DNA of 64,000 bases from Blautia_A aquisgranensis (GCF_040096615.1 NZ_JBBMEJ010000011.1:62001-126000); one strand, 5' to 3'. Positions 18,584 through 27,682 are shown, numbered from the stretch's first letter. Made by a program: numbers and translations. The notes: a model not told the origin generated them from the letters alone.

Positions 18584-18970
18584 ATGAGTAACCATGGAAA
18601 TATAAAAAAAGGTCTTTTTCTGCTGCTGCACATCAGTCTTCTGTGCAGCTCACTGAGCGGTGTCTGCTCAAAAATGGCATCCAGATATACGGACAATATT
18701 TTTTCATTACAGTTCATCTTCTGGTTCGGACTGGTATTTGTGATTATGTTCGGCTATGCCATTATCTGGCAGCAGATCTTAAAGAGGATGCCTCTGACTG
18801 TGGCCTATGCCAACAAGCCGGTCACACTGATCTGGGGAATCATCTGGGGAAAGCTGATCTTTGATGAGCGGATCACCTGGAACATGCTTCTGGGAGCCTG
18901 CATTATTTTTGCGGGGATCTATCTGGTAACAGGCAGTGACGGAGAAGAAAACGGAGGGGAGCGCGTATGA
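18584..18970 (+). CDS. EmrE/ArnE-like small membrane transporter subunit
   Basis: This 128-residue protein has four membrane helices of the small drug/metabolite (EamA/SMR) fold. Features include TVAYANKPVTLIWGIIWGK in the third helix and the final LGACIIFAGIYLV helix. Such half-size proteins act as dimers. The next gene encodes a second one, overlapping by four bases, which matches the ArnE/ArnF pair that flips undecaprenyl-phosphate-linked aminoarabinose. Given the ArnC-like enzyme downstream, a lipid-linked sugar flippase is the best guess; drug export is the alternative. Confidence 0.82.
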   Translation: MSNHGNIKKGLFLLLHISLLCSSLSGVCSKMASRYTDNIFSLQFIFWFGLVFVIMFGYAIIWQQILKRMPLTVAYANKPVTLIWGIIWGKLIFDERITWNMLLGACIIFAGIYLVTGSDGEENGGERV

Positions 18971-19311
18971 GTACACTGACAGGAGCCATATGTCTGCTTC
19001 TTGTTTCTGTGTTTATTTCTTCGGTATCCCAGATACTTTTGAAGAAAGCAGCAGACAGAACATATGAGAATCATCTCAGGGAATACTTAAATCCACTGGT
19101 CATTTTTTCATACGGAATGTTTTTCTGTTCTGTGATACTGACCATGCTGGCTCTGAAGAAGGTTCCGCTTTCCATGCAGCCGATCCTGGAATCAACAGGA
19201 TATATTTTTGTGGCTGTGATGGGATATATTTTTCTGAAGGAAAGACTGAACAGAAGAAAAATGGCAGGAATCGCACTGATCCTTGTGGGAATCATTATTT
19301 TTTCCCTGTAG
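18967..19311 (+). CDS. EmrE/ArnF-like small membrane transporter subunit
   Basis: Partner of the preceding gene: 114 residues, four helices. VFISSVSQILLKKAADR in helix 1 and VPLSMQPILESTGYIFVAVMG in helix 3 are typical of the family, and the protein ends in ALILVGIIIFSL. Start and previous stop overlap (ATGA), so the two are made together and probably form a heterodimer. An ArnC-like glycosyltransferase begins 32 bases later. The flippase role is an inference from this order. Confidence 0.83.
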   Translation: MSTLTGAICLLLVSVFISSVSQILLKKAADRTYENHLREYLNPLVIFSYGMFFCSVILTMLALKKVPLSMQPILESTGYIFVAVMGYIFLKERLNRRKMAGIALILVGIIIFSL

Positions 19312-19342
19312 GCGGAGCGCCCTGTTTTAAGGAGAAAGAGAA

Positions 19343-20293
19343 ATGCTGGTATCAATCGTTATACCATGTTACAATTCTGAGCATACCATTGGCGAGGTAG
19401 TAGAGCTTGCCATTGAGGAATTTAAGAAACTTGATAACTATGAATGTGAATTTGTGCTGGTCAATGATTATTCCAGGGATGGAACCTGGAAGGCCATAGA
19501 AGCACTTGCTGATAAACATTCCAATGTAAAAGGTATTAATCTCGCCAAGAATTTCGGTCAGCATAACGCGATCATGGCGGCAATGTCCCAGGCAGAGGGT
19601 GAACTGATCGTGGGTATGGATGACGACATGCAGAATCATCCGTCACAGATCCCGCAGTTTCTGGCTAAGATGGAAGAGGGATACGATATCGTATTCGGAG
19701 TATTTAAAGAGCGAAAATTTTCTGTGATGAAGAATATTACGGGAGCCATAAGCCGGTATCTTCTGTGGCATCTTCTGGACCGTCCGAAGGATATCCAGAT
19801 GAGCAGCTTCTGGTGCTGCCGCAAATATGTGCGCGATGAGGTTGTGAAATACGACGGCTATAATATTTTTCTGCAGGTATTGTTTTTCCGTACTACGCAC
19901 AATATCGCCAATATCGAGGTGGAGCATTTTGCAAGAGAGGTGGGAACTTCCAATTATAATTTCAGGAAAGGGCTGAAGCTTTTTATGTCCTGCCTGAATT
20001 TTACTGTGATTCCACTACGGGCAGCTACTATTTTTGGAACGGTATTTTCCGCTGCGGGCTTTATCGGAGCGATCATTGTTCTGATCCGGAAACTGCTTGA
20101 CCCGGCAATTGCGATTGGATGGTCATCTCTGATGTGCGCTATGCTGGTATTTTTTGGCATCTGTTTTCTGATGCTGGGAATCATCGGAGAATATATCGGT
20201 AAGCTGATCCTGAATATCAACCGGACACCGCAGTATGTTGTACGGGATACCAGAAATATCGAAACGAAAGATAAAGAGGTAACATATGATTGA
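19343..20293 (+). CDS. ArnC/DPM-like polyprenyl-phosphate glycosyltransferase (GT2)
   Basis: A 316-residue GT-A enzyme that probably transfers an activated sugar to undecaprenyl phosphate on the inner membrane face. The domain runs from VSIVIPCYNSEHTIGE through FVLVNDYSRDGTW to the acidic metal site GMDDDMQNHP near residue 93. The stretch NLAKNFGQHNAIMAA closely resembles the corresponding ArnC segment. Two membrane helices lie at about 230-290, ending LGIIGEYIGKLIL, as in ArnC and GtrB. AAGGAG precedes the ATG. It overlaps the WecE-type gene by 8 bases, which supports action on the amino sugar made by that enzyme. Confidence 0.9.
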   Translation: MLVSIVIPCYNSEHTIGEVVELAIEEFKKLDNYECEFVLVNDYSRDGTWKAIEALADKHSNVKGINLAKNFGQHNAIMAAMSQAEGELIVGMDDDMQNHPSQIPQFLAKMEEGYDIVFGVFKERKFSVMKNITGAISRYLLWHLLDRPKDIQMSSFWCCRKYVRDEVVKYDGYNIFLQVLFFRTTHNIANIEVEHFAREVGTSNYNFRKGLKLFMSCLNFTVIPLRAATIFGTVFSAAGFIGAIIVLIRKLLDPAIAIGWSSLMCAMLVFFGICFLMLGIIGEYIGKLILNINRTPQYVVRDTRNIETKDKEVTYD

Positions 20294-21416
20294 TTTTAAC
20301 AGACCCGCATTTGTGGGGAAGGAGCTTTCGTATATAGAGGATGCCATACACAGAGGAATGCTCTGTGGAGATGGCGAATATACAAAAAAGTGTTCTCGCT
20401 GGATGGAGGAACGTTTTCATGTCGGACATGTAATGCTTACAACTTCGTGTACCCATGCGTTGGAGATGGCTGCGTTTCTGACGGACATTCAGCCGGGCGA
20501 CGAAGTGATTATGCCATCCTATACATTTGTATCCACTGCGGATGCCTTTGTACTGCGAGGAGCAAAGATCGTATTTGTGGATATCCGTCCGGATACCATG
20601 AATATCGATGAGAAACTGATCGAACAGGCAATCACAGACAGGACAAAGGTGATCGTGCCGGTTCATTATGCAGGTGTTGCCTGTGAGATGGACACGATCA
20701 TGGATATTGCCAGAAAGCATAATCTGAAGGTAGTGGAGGACGCTGCCCAGGGGGTGGATGCTTATTATAAGGGACGTGCCCTTGGAACCATCGGGGATTT
20801 CGGATGCTACAGCTTTCACGAGACGAAGAATTATACCATGGGAGAAGGCGGTGCGGTACTTTTTAACGACGATGCCTATCAGGAAAAAGCAGAGATCCTC
20901 CGGGAAAAAGGCACAGACCGCAGCAAGTTTTTCCGGGGACAGGTGGATAAATACCGCTGGATGGACTATGGTTCATCCTATCTTCCAAGTGAGCTGAACG
21001 CAGCGTATCTCTATGCACAGCTGGAGGAGCACCAGAAAATAAGTGACAAGCGGATGGAGATCTATAATTTCTATAACCGTAACCTTGCGTTCCTGGCAGA
21101 GGAAGGTAAGATCGAGCAGCCTTATGTTCCGGAAGAATGTGAACATAATGCACATATGTACTATATAAAGGTACATGATATGGATGTAAGGACAAGACTG
21201 ATCAGGTATCTTCGCCAGAAAGAGATTGGCTGTGTATTTCATTATGTACCGCTTCACTCTGCACCGGCCGGTAAAAAATTCGGAAGATTTTCCGGAGAGG
21301 ATGTTTATACCACAAAAGAAAGCGAGCGGCTGATGCGTCTTCCTATGTTTTACAATCTGGATATGGAGGATGCAAAAAAAGTTGTGGATGCGATCGTTTC
21401 CTTTGATGACTTCTGA
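20286..21416 (+). CDS. wecE: dTDP-4-amino-4,6-dideoxygalactose transaminase (WecE/RffA type)
   Basis: This DegT/DnrJ/EryC1 sugar aminotransferase of 376 residues makes dTDP-Fuc4N from dTDP-4-keto-6-deoxyglucose and glutamate in the known family. The resemblance to enterobacterial WecE is long and close: RGMLCGDGEYTKKC, GDEVIMPSYTFVSTADAF, VPVHYAGVACEMDTIM, DAAQGVDAYYKGRALG. The PLP lysine is K181 in FHETKNYTMGEGG, the same number as in WecE. This identifies the probable sugar handled by the whole module. The feeder genes rfbA and rfbB are not in the window. It is the last of the tightly coupled block; the carboxypeptidase follows 26 bases on. Confidence 0.93.
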   Translation: MIDFNRPAFVGKELSYIEDAIHRGMLCGDGEYTKKCSRWMEERFHVGHVMLTTSCTHALEMAAFLTDIQPGDEVIMPSYTFVSTADAFVLRGAKIVFVDIRPDTMNIDEKLIEQAITDRTKVIVPVHYAGVACEMDTIMDIARKHNLKVVEDAAQGVDAYYKGRALGTIGDFGCYSFHETKNYTMGEGGAVLFNDDAYQEKAEILREKGTDRSKFFRGQVDKYRWMDYGSSYLPSELNAAYLYAQLEEHQKISDKRMEIYNFYNRNLAFLAEEGKIEQPYVPEECEHNAHMYYIKVHDMDVRTRLIRYLRQKEIGCVFHYVPLHSAPAGKKFGRFSGEDVYTTKESERLMRLPMFYNLDMEDAKKVVDAIVSFDDF

Positions 21417-21442
21417 TAAAGGGAGAAGGGGAAGAGAGTATT

Positions 21443-22747
21443 ATGAAAAGAATACAGAAAATATTTACATTTTTTACAGCTTTGACAATAACGCTGCTGT
21501 TGCCGGTACAGGCTTTTGCGGCTGTAGATCTTAATGCAAAGTATGAGGTCAGTACCAATAAGATCGCAGGATGGCCACAGGCAGCAGATATTGCCAGTGA
21601 CACAGGCGTCCTCATGGATGCAGACACAGGAACTGTGCTTTTTGACAAGGGTGCAGATCAGCAGCGATATCCTGCCAGTATTACAAAAATCATGACACTT
21701 CTGGTAGCAGTGGAAAATTCTTCTATGGACGATCAGGTGACTTTTACTGAGACAGGTGTGCGTAATGTAACCGCGGATTCCAGCAACATTAATTCGAAGG
21801 TAGGAGAAGTGATGACCATGCAGGACTGCCTGCATGCACTGATTATAAAATCTGCCAATGATGTGGCGGCACAGATTGCTGAACATGTTGGTGGAACGGA
21901 GCAGAATTTTATTGATATGATGAATCAGCGTGCTGCCGAGATCGGCTGCACGAATACGCATTTTGTCAATTCCAGCGGACTTCCGGATGAGAATCATTAT
22001 TCTTCTGCAAGGGATATGGCTCTGATCTTCAGAGAGGGGTTGAAAAACCAGGATTTCCGTACAGTGATCGGTGATATAGATTATACGATTGCGCCTACGA
22101 ATATGACAGCTGAAAAACGTACGATGCATACGCATCATCCAATGCTTGCGCCGGAGAGTAATATCTATTATCAGGGAAGTATCGGTGGCAAAACCGGATT
22201 TACCAATCTGGCAGCGCATACACTGATTACAGCTGTCACGCAGAATGATACAACATATATCGCAGTTGTTATGCATGGAATGGAGCTTTCCACCTGTTGT
22301 ATGGATTCAAAAGCACTTTTTGATTATGGATTTCAGAATTTCACGAAAACTGCAGTAAATGGTGGAAATGTGATCCTGCCCAAAGGAATGGACATAAATT
22401 CACTTACTACGAAGTCCGAGAATGTTAATGGAGAAACGGAAATCGCATATTATGTAGGTGATCATCAGGTAGGAAGCGGGATAGAACCACAGGCGACAGC
22501 TACGCCCACACCGGAACCGACAGAGGATGCACAGGTGGCAGAAGAGACAGACACTCCGGAAACATCAGAAGCTTCTTCTGATTCGGACAACGGGAGCACA
22601 CAGAACAGCAAGGAAGAAAACAGCTCCCCAAAAGGGATTCCGACTATGCGAAAAATTCTTCTTATGATCATGGCAGGAATGATCCTTGTGTTGATTGGTC
22701 TTTTGACGGCTCTTGGAAGAAAAGAGAGAAAACACAGAAGAAAATAA
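21443..22747 (+). CDS. D-alanyl-D-alanine carboxypeptidase (active, PBP5/DacF type)
   Basis: This low-molecular-weight penicillin-binding protein trims the terminal D-Ala from peptidoglycan stem peptides. The 434-residue protein has a signal peptide ending near residue 27, then the S11 peptidase fold. All three catalytic motifs are intact: SITK in PASITKIMT, SAN in IIKSANDVAAQ, and KTG in GSIGGKTGFTN. A Pro/Thr/Glu linker (about 350-390) and a C-terminal membrane helix with a basic end (about 403-434) anchor it outside the cell. It is the active counterpart of the degenerate copy on the minus strand at 35207-36451. Confidence 0.94.
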   Translation: MKRIQKIFTFFTALTITLLLPVQAFAAVDLNAKYEVSTNKIAGWPQAADIASDTGVLMDADTGTVLFDKGADQQRYPASITKIMTLLVAVENSSMDDQVTFTETGVRNVTADSSNINSKVGEVMTMQDCLHALIIKSANDVAAQIAEHVGGTEQNFIDMMNQRAAEIGCTNTHFVNSSGLPDENHYSSARDMALIFREGLKNQDFRTVIGDIDYTIAPTNMTAEKRTMHTHHPMLAPESNIYYQGSIGGKTGFTNLAAHTLITAVTQNDTTYIAVVMHGMELSTCCMDSKALFDYGFQNFTKTAVNGGNVILPKGMDINSLTTKSENVNGETEIAYYVGDHQVGSGIEPQATATPTPEPTEDAQVAEETDTPETSEASSDSDNGSTQNSKEENSSPKGIPTMRKILLMIMAGMILVLIGLLTALGRKERKHRRK

Positions 22748-22790
22748 TATATTATTACCTCACAGTTTATAAGAAAAGGAGAATAAAAAA

Positions 22791-23345
22791 ATGGGAAAAA
22801 TCAAAGTTACACAGTGTGGAGATATTGAGGGACTTAAGGTTGTAGAGCCAACTGTATTTGGTGATGCAAGAGGATATTTTATGGAAACCTATAATTACAA
22901 TGATTTCAGGGAAGCGGGAATTGATGTGGAGTTTGTACAGGATAATCAGTCCAGCTCTCACAAAGGTGTTCTTCGTGGCCTTCATTTCCAGATCAACTTT
23001 CCACAGGACAAGCTTGTACGTGTGGTAAGCGGAGAAGTATTTGATGTTGCAGTTGATCTTCGCGAAGGCTCCAAAACTTATGGAAAATGGTTTGGCGTTG
23101 TTCTGTCTGCTGAGAATAAAAAACAGTTCTTTATCCCGAAGGGATTCGCACATGGTTTCCTGGTACTTTCCGAGCATGCAGAGTTTGTTTACAAATGCTC
23201 TGATTTCTATCATCCAAATGATGAGGGTGGTCTGATCTGGAATGACCCGGACATCGGAGTAGAGTGGCCGATTCCGGAGGGAATGGAATTAAGCTTTTCT
23301 GACAAAGATACAAAATGGGGAAGCTTTAAGGAGTACCGTAAATAA
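22791..23345 (+). CDS. rfbC: dTDP-4-dehydrorhamnose 3,5-epimerase
   Basis: RfbC/RmlC performs the third step of dTDP-L-rhamnose synthesis, epimerising dTDP-4-keto-6-deoxyglucose at C3 and C5. The protein has 184 residues, the family's length. The cupin fold shows GVLRGLHFQ with the catalytic histidine near residue 66 and the downstream FFIPKGFAHGFLVLS. AGGAG lies about ten bases before the ATG. rfbA, rfbB and rfbD are not in the window. It draws on the same intermediate as the WecE-type enzyme upstream, so rhamnose and Fuc4N branches meet in this locus. Confidence 0.95.
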   Translation: MGKIKVTQCGDIEGLKVVEPTVFGDARGYFMETYNYNDFREAGIDVEFVQDNQSSSHKGVLRGLHFQINFPQDKLVRVVSGEVFDVAVDLREGSKTYGKWFGVVLSAENKKQFFIPKGFAHGFLVLSEHAEFVYKCSDFYHPNDEGGLIWNDPDIGVEWPIPEGMELSFSDKDTKWGSFKEYRK

Positions 23346-23362
23346 TTAGGAGAGAAAGAGAT

Positions 23363-24175
23363 TTGAAAACGATTTTTTCTTTGCCAACAGACATTTATAA
23401 AAACAGAAGGCTGATCTTTAAGCTGGCTAAAAATGATTTCAAAACGAGATATGCGGGTTCCTATCTGGGCATCATCTGGGCTTTTATTCAGCCGGTAGTT
23501 ACGATTCTTGTGTATTGGTTTGTTTTTTCAGTGGGATTTCGTTCCGGTACCGGAAATCTTGGAGTGCCCTTTGTTCTGTATCTGGTAGCAGGTATTGTGC
23601 CGTGGTTTTTCTTTCAGGATGCACTGAATGGAGGAACTAATTCCATGCTGGAATATAATTATCTGGTAAAAAAAGTGGTATTTAATATCAGTGTGCTTCC
23701 TGTAGTGAAGATTATTTCCGCATTTTTTGTGCATGCATTTTTTGTGCTGTTTACGATTGTTCTGTATGCGGCTTACGGGAAGTTTCCGGATGTGTATTAT
23801 TTTCAGCTGATTTATTACAGCTTCTGTGTGTTTGTTCTTGTCCTGGGTTTAAGCTATGCAACAAGTGCTGTTGTTGTGTTTTTCAGGGATCTGACACAGA
23901 TTATTAATATTGCACTGCAGGTTGGAATCTGGCTTACACCGATCATGTGGATCGCAGAAGAGTCTCTTCAGGGGCATGAGATACTTCAGAAGGTTCTGAA
24001 ACTGAATCCTTTATATTATGTGGTTTCCGGATACAGAGATACCTTTATTATGAAATCCTGGTTTTTTGAGCATACAGGATGGACTGCATATTTCTGGGGA
24101 TTTACGATTGTGTGCTTCCTGTTTGGCGGCTGGGTATTTAAGCGTCTGCGCATTCATTTTGCAGATGTACTGTAG
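23363..24175 (+). CDS. wzm: ABC-2 type polysaccharide export permease (Wzm/TagG-like)
   Basis: This membrane half of an ABC exporter moves lipid-linked polysaccharide or teichoic acid out of the cell. It has 270 residues and about six helices. Family features are the N-terminal amphipathic LAKNDFKTRYAGSYLGIIWA and VPWFFFQDALNGGTNSML near residue 80. The start is TTG at 23363, with AGGAG ten bases upstream, 17 bases after rfbC. The ATPase partner follows directly. No Wzx/Wzy pair is visible, so this is the likely export route for the polymer of this locus. Confidence 0.92.
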   Translation: MKTIFSLPTDIYKNRRLIFKLAKNDFKTRYAGSYLGIIWAFIQPVVTILVYWFVFSVGFRSGTGNLGVPFVLYLVAGIVPWFFFQDALNGGTNSMLEYNYLVKKVVFNISVLPVVKIISAFFVHAFFVLFTIVLYAAYGKFPDVYYFQLIYYSFCVFVLVLGLSYATSAVVVFFRDLTQIINIALQVGIWLTPIMWIAEESLQGHEILQKVLKLNPLYYVVSGYRDTFIMKSWFFEHTGWTAYFWGFTIVCFLFGGWVFKRLRIHFADVL

Positions 24176-24198
24176 AGAATGTGGAGGAAAGAAAAAAC

Positions 24199-25464
24199 GT
24201 GGAAAATAAAAATGCAATTCAGGTGAATCATCTCACCAAGATGTACAAGCTCTATGACAAGCCTTCTGACAGGTTGAAGGATGCGCTTGGACTTACGAAA
24301 AAAAAACTCTATCGTGAGCATTATGCACTTCATGATGTTAATTTTGACATTCATGAGGGAGAATGTGTGGGAATTATCGGAACCAATGGTTCTGGTAAAT
24401 CCACGATTTTGAAGATCATTACCGGCGTGCTGACTCCTACAGAGGGAGAAGTGAAGGTCAACGGACGTATCTCTGCTCTGCTGGAGTTGGGGGCCGGATT
24501 TAATATGGAATACTCCGGTCTTGAAAATGTGTATCTTAATGGAACCATGATCGGATTTTCAAAGGAAGAAATTGATGCCAGACTTGATGATATCCTGGAA
24601 TTTGCAGATATTGGAGATTTTATTCACCAGCCTGTAAAAACATATTCCAGTGGTATGTTCGTGCGTCTGGCTTTTGCAGTTGCGATCAATATTGATCCGG
24701 AGATTCTTGTAGTTGATGAAGCACTGTCTGTAGGAGACGTATTTTTTCAGTCAAAATGCTATCACAAATTTGAGGAATTTAAGAAACAGGGCAAAACAAT
24801 TCTGTTTGTAAGCCATGATCTGAGCAGTGTTTCCAAATACTGTGACCGTGTTATTCTGCTAAATAAAGGAAGAAAGCTGGATGAGGGTTCTCCGAAGCAG
24901 ATGGTGGATCTTTATAAACAGCTTCTTGTAGGGCAGAATCCGGTGAAGCAGCAGGAAGAAAATGCAGAAAAATCCTCTGATGACAGAAAAAAGGGGAATT
25001 TTCAGTCCAATCCCAATATGCTGGAATACGGAAACCGAATGGCTGAGATCACAGATTTTGATGTGCTTGACGATAAAGGGATGCGCTCCAATACCATTGA
25101 GAAGGGCAGCAGTTTTAAAATCCGTATGAAAGTACGCTTCAATGAAACAATTCAGGAACCTATTATGGCCTACACCTTTAAGAATATCAAGGGAACTGAA
25201 ATTACAGGAACCAATACTATGTTTGAAAAGATACATGTTGAAAGGTCCGATAAGAATGACGTATGTACAGTAACCTTTACACAGGAGATGAATCTTCAGG
25301 GAGGAGAATATCTGCTTTCCTTTGGATGCACGGGCTATAAAGACGGAGACTTTACTGTGTTTCACAGACTGTATGATGCATGTAATATTACAGTAGTTTC
25401 CGCAAAAAACACCGTGGGCTTTTTTGATATGAATTCCAGAGTAGAAATACAGTGCGAGGATTAA
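24199..25464 (+). CDS. wzt: ABC exporter ATPase with C-terminal glycan-binding domain (Wzt)
   Basis: ATPase of the polysaccharide exporter, 421 residues. It has Walker A GTNGSGKSTILK near residue 65, signature YSSGMFVRLAFA, and Walker B ILVVDEALSVGD. After residue 280 an extra beta-rich domain (about 285-420) matches the Wzt C-terminal type that recognises the capped end of the finished glycan. The GTG at 24199 has GGAGG about 11 bases upstream; an upstream GTG at 24181 is possible but has a poorer site. The extra domain, directly followed by a methyltransferase-kinase gene, suggests chain-end-controlled export. Confidence 0.9.
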   Translation: MENKNAIQVNHLTKMYKLYDKPSDRLKDALGLTKKKLYREHYALHDVNFDIHEGECVGIIGTNGSGKSTILKIITGVLTPTEGEVKVNGRISALLELGAGFNMEYSGLENVYLNGTMIGFSKEEIDARLDDILEFADIGDFIHQPVKTYSSGMFVRLAFAVAINIDPEILVVDEALSVGDVFFQSKCYHKFEEFKKQGKTILFVSHDLSSVSKYCDRVILLNKGRKLDEGSPKQMVDLYKQLLVGQNPVKQQEENAEKSSDDRKKGNFQSNPNMLEYGNRMAEITDFDVLDDKGMRSNTIEKGSSFKIRMKVRFNETIQEPIMAYTFKNIKGTEITGTNTMFEKIHVERSDKNDVCTVTFTQEMNLQGGEYLLSFGCTGYKDGDFTVFHRLYDACNITVVSAKNTVGFFDMNSRVEIQCED

Positions 25465-25466
25465 AT

Positions 25467-27656
25467 ATGGGAGAAAAAATTGGAAAGGTATTTCTGGATA
25501 CCACTTATTATCCGGGAGAGGATTTATACAGCGATGGGGCTATTGAGGATGAAATGCTCTCTATTGCCCAGAACTATATGCCAGAAGAGTTTAATCGTGT
25601 GATTGCCGAAAGGGAAAGCTGGCCGATTCTGTATCATTTTTCTCATATCCGGGAGAACATTTTAAGCTGGGTTCCGTTTAAAGGTGATGAGAAGGTTCTG
25701 GAAGTTGGTGCAGGTTGTGGTGCAGTTACCGGTGCACTCTGCCGGAAAGCAGGTGAAGTAACAAGTATCGATCTTTCCATGAAAAGAAGCCGTATCAACG
25801 CATACAGACACAGAGACCAGGAAAATCTTAAGATTCTTGTGGGAAATTTCCAGGAAATAGAGAAAAATCTTACAGAGAAATACGATTACATTACGCTGAT
25901 CGGTGTATTTGAGTATGGAGAAGCCTACATTCAGAGTGATGATCCTTATGTGGATTTTCTGAAAATTATTTCCAGACATCTGAAACCGGACGGAAAGATC
26001 ATTCTTGCCATTGAGAACCGTCTGGGGCTGAAGTACTGGGCAGGCTGTACAGAGGATCACTTTGGTACATTGTTTGAGGGGCTGGAAGGATATCCCAGAA
26101 CAAAGGGGGTCAAAACCTTTACCAGAAAGGAATTTGAGCAGATACTGAAAGAAGCTGGCAATCTTAAGGCGTCCTGGTATTATCCGTTTCCGGACTATAA
26201 ATTTCCAATGACTGTATATTCCGAGGAATATCTTCCAAAAAAAGGAGAACTGAACCGGACAGAATATAATTTCGACCGTTTCCGTCTGCAGCTGTTCCAG
26301 GAATCGCCGGTTTATGATACACTTCTTGATAATGATCTGTATCCGGAATTTGCCAATTCTTTTCTTCTTATGATCGGCAGAGAGAAGCCGGATGTGGAGA
26401 CGATATTTACCAAGTTTTCCAATGAAAGAGACAGGGATTTTGCCATCCGGACAGAAATCGTTTCCGGAAATAATGAGCGTATTGTAAAAAAAGTTCCGGA
26501 GACAAAGGAAGCTGGGAAACATGTATGCAATCTGGATAGAATCTATCAGGAGCTGGGAAGACTTTATGAACAGGCCGGGATCTGTGTAAACCGTTGTCAG
26601 GTAAAGAAGGACACAGCAGAGTTTGAATATCTTACAGGAATCACGCTGGAAGAAAAACTGGATACACTTCTTAAAAACGGAAAAGAAGATGAGGCAGAAG
26701 AATTACTTTTTTCTTATATTGAGAAAATCAGAGAGATTCATGAAAAGGAAATATTTCATAAGACGGCAGAGTTTGTGGAGGTGTTTGGAGATGCAAAACT
26801 GCCGGAAAATCTGAAAAGTGCGCCGTTTTCCAATATTGATTTTGTTCCGTCTAATGTAATCCTGGATAGAGAGGAAACCACGGTGATTGATTATGAATGG
26901 ACGTTCTTTTTCCCGATTCCTTCGAATTTTCTGGTGTATCGCATGATTCATTATTATCTGGAAAGTGATGGAAAAAGAGAAGGTCTGAAGGGGCGTGAGT
27001 TTTACCGGAAAGCAGGACTTACAGAAAATGAATGCCGCATTTATCAAAATATGGAAAAGAATTTCCAGAAATACATGCTGGGAAATCATAATTCGATGCT
27101 GAGCCTCTACCCAAAAATTTCTCCGGGTAAGGCAGATGCAGTACAGTTCTATGAGGAAAAAAAGTTCGAAGAAGCTCAGATGTTGCAGGTTTTCTGGGAT
27201 ACAGGCAGCGATTTTACAGAAGAAAATTCCAAAAAATATCCTGTAAAAAACAAAAGAATCAGTGCAGGGATATCTTTTCCGGAACATACGCGGAGATTAC
27301 GCCTCGATCCGGGCGAACTGAGAACGGGCATTCATATAAACAGGATGAACTGGGAAGATGGTACTCCCGCAAAATTTTATACAAATGGCAGCAGCATTGG
27401 CGGAGAGGTATATTATTTCGGCGGAGGGGATCCTCAGTTTGTTATTGCTGAAATTCCTGCAGGCTCCGGGAAACTGGAGATTCAGTTGGAATTTGTAAGT
27501 GAAAGAGAAGCAGGTCAGAAATTCTGGGAAAAATATAAAAAGAGAGAGCAAAAGCTTTTTCAGTCAGCAGAAGAGATGGAGAAAAGAGAGAAAAAAGAAG
27601 AGCTTATGAGAAAAAGTATATTATGGCGGGCATACTGTAAACTCAAAAAAATATAA
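25467..27656 (+). CDS. Methyltransferase-kinase protein, WbdD-like candidate chain terminator
   Basis: This 729-residue protein has two recognisable catalytic regions. Residues about 50-230 are a class I SAM methyltransferase: KVLEVGAGCGAVTGAL, SIDLSMKRS and ITLIGVFEYGE. Residues about 350-530 look like a small-molecule kinase of the protein-kinase-like fold: FSNIDFVPSNVILD gives a D-x4-N catalytic loop and TTVIDYEW a DFG-like aspartate. The C-terminal part is beta-rich, then a charged helix. E. coli WbdD has the same methyltransferase-plus-kinase order, caps O-antigen chains and is paired with a Wzt that has a binding domain. Capping is an inference. The ATG at 25467 has GAGGA six bases upstream. 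Confidence 0.8.
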   Translation: MGEKIGKVFLDTTYYPGEDLYSDGAIEDEMLSIAQNYMPEEFNRVIAERESWPILYHFSHIRENILSWVPFKGDEKVLEVGAGCGAVTGALCRKAGEVTSIDLSMKRSRINAYRHRDQENLKILVGNFQEIEKNLTEKYDYITLIGVFEYGEAYIQSDDPYVDFLKIISRHLKPDGKIILAIENRLGLKYWAGCTEDHFGTLFEGLEGYPRTKGVKTFTRKEFEQILKEAGNLKASWYYPFPDYKFPMTVYSEEYLPKKGELNRTEYNFDRFRLQLFQESPVYDTLLDNDLYPEFANSFLLMIGREKPDVETIFTKFSNERDRDFAIRTEIVSGNNERIVKKVPETKEAGKHVCNLDRIYQELGRLYEQAGICVNRCQVKKDTAEFEYLTGITLEEKLDTLLKNGKEDEAEELLFSYIEKIREIHEKEIFHKTAEFVEVFGDAKLPENLKSAPFSNIDFVPSNVILDREETTVIDYEWTFFFPIPSNFLVYRMIHYYLESDGKREGLKGREFYRKAGLTENECRIYQNMEKNFQKYMLGNHNSMLSLYPKISPGKADAVQFYEEKKFEEAQMLQVFWDTGSDFTEENSKKYPVKNKRISAGISFPEHTRRLRLDPGELRTGIHINRMNWEDGTPAKFYTNGSSIGGEVYYFGGGDPQFVIAEIPAGSGKLEIQLEFVSEREAGQKFWEKYKKREQKLFQSAEEMEKREKKEELMRKSILWRAYCKLKKI

Positions 27657-27682
27657 AGCTGAATCACAAGAGGGCTGTGACC

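Noticed and set aside
18584..19311. EmrE-like pair as a multidrug exporter
   Set aside because: Possible, but overlap with the ArnC-like and WecE-type genes makes sugar-lipid flipping the better explanation.
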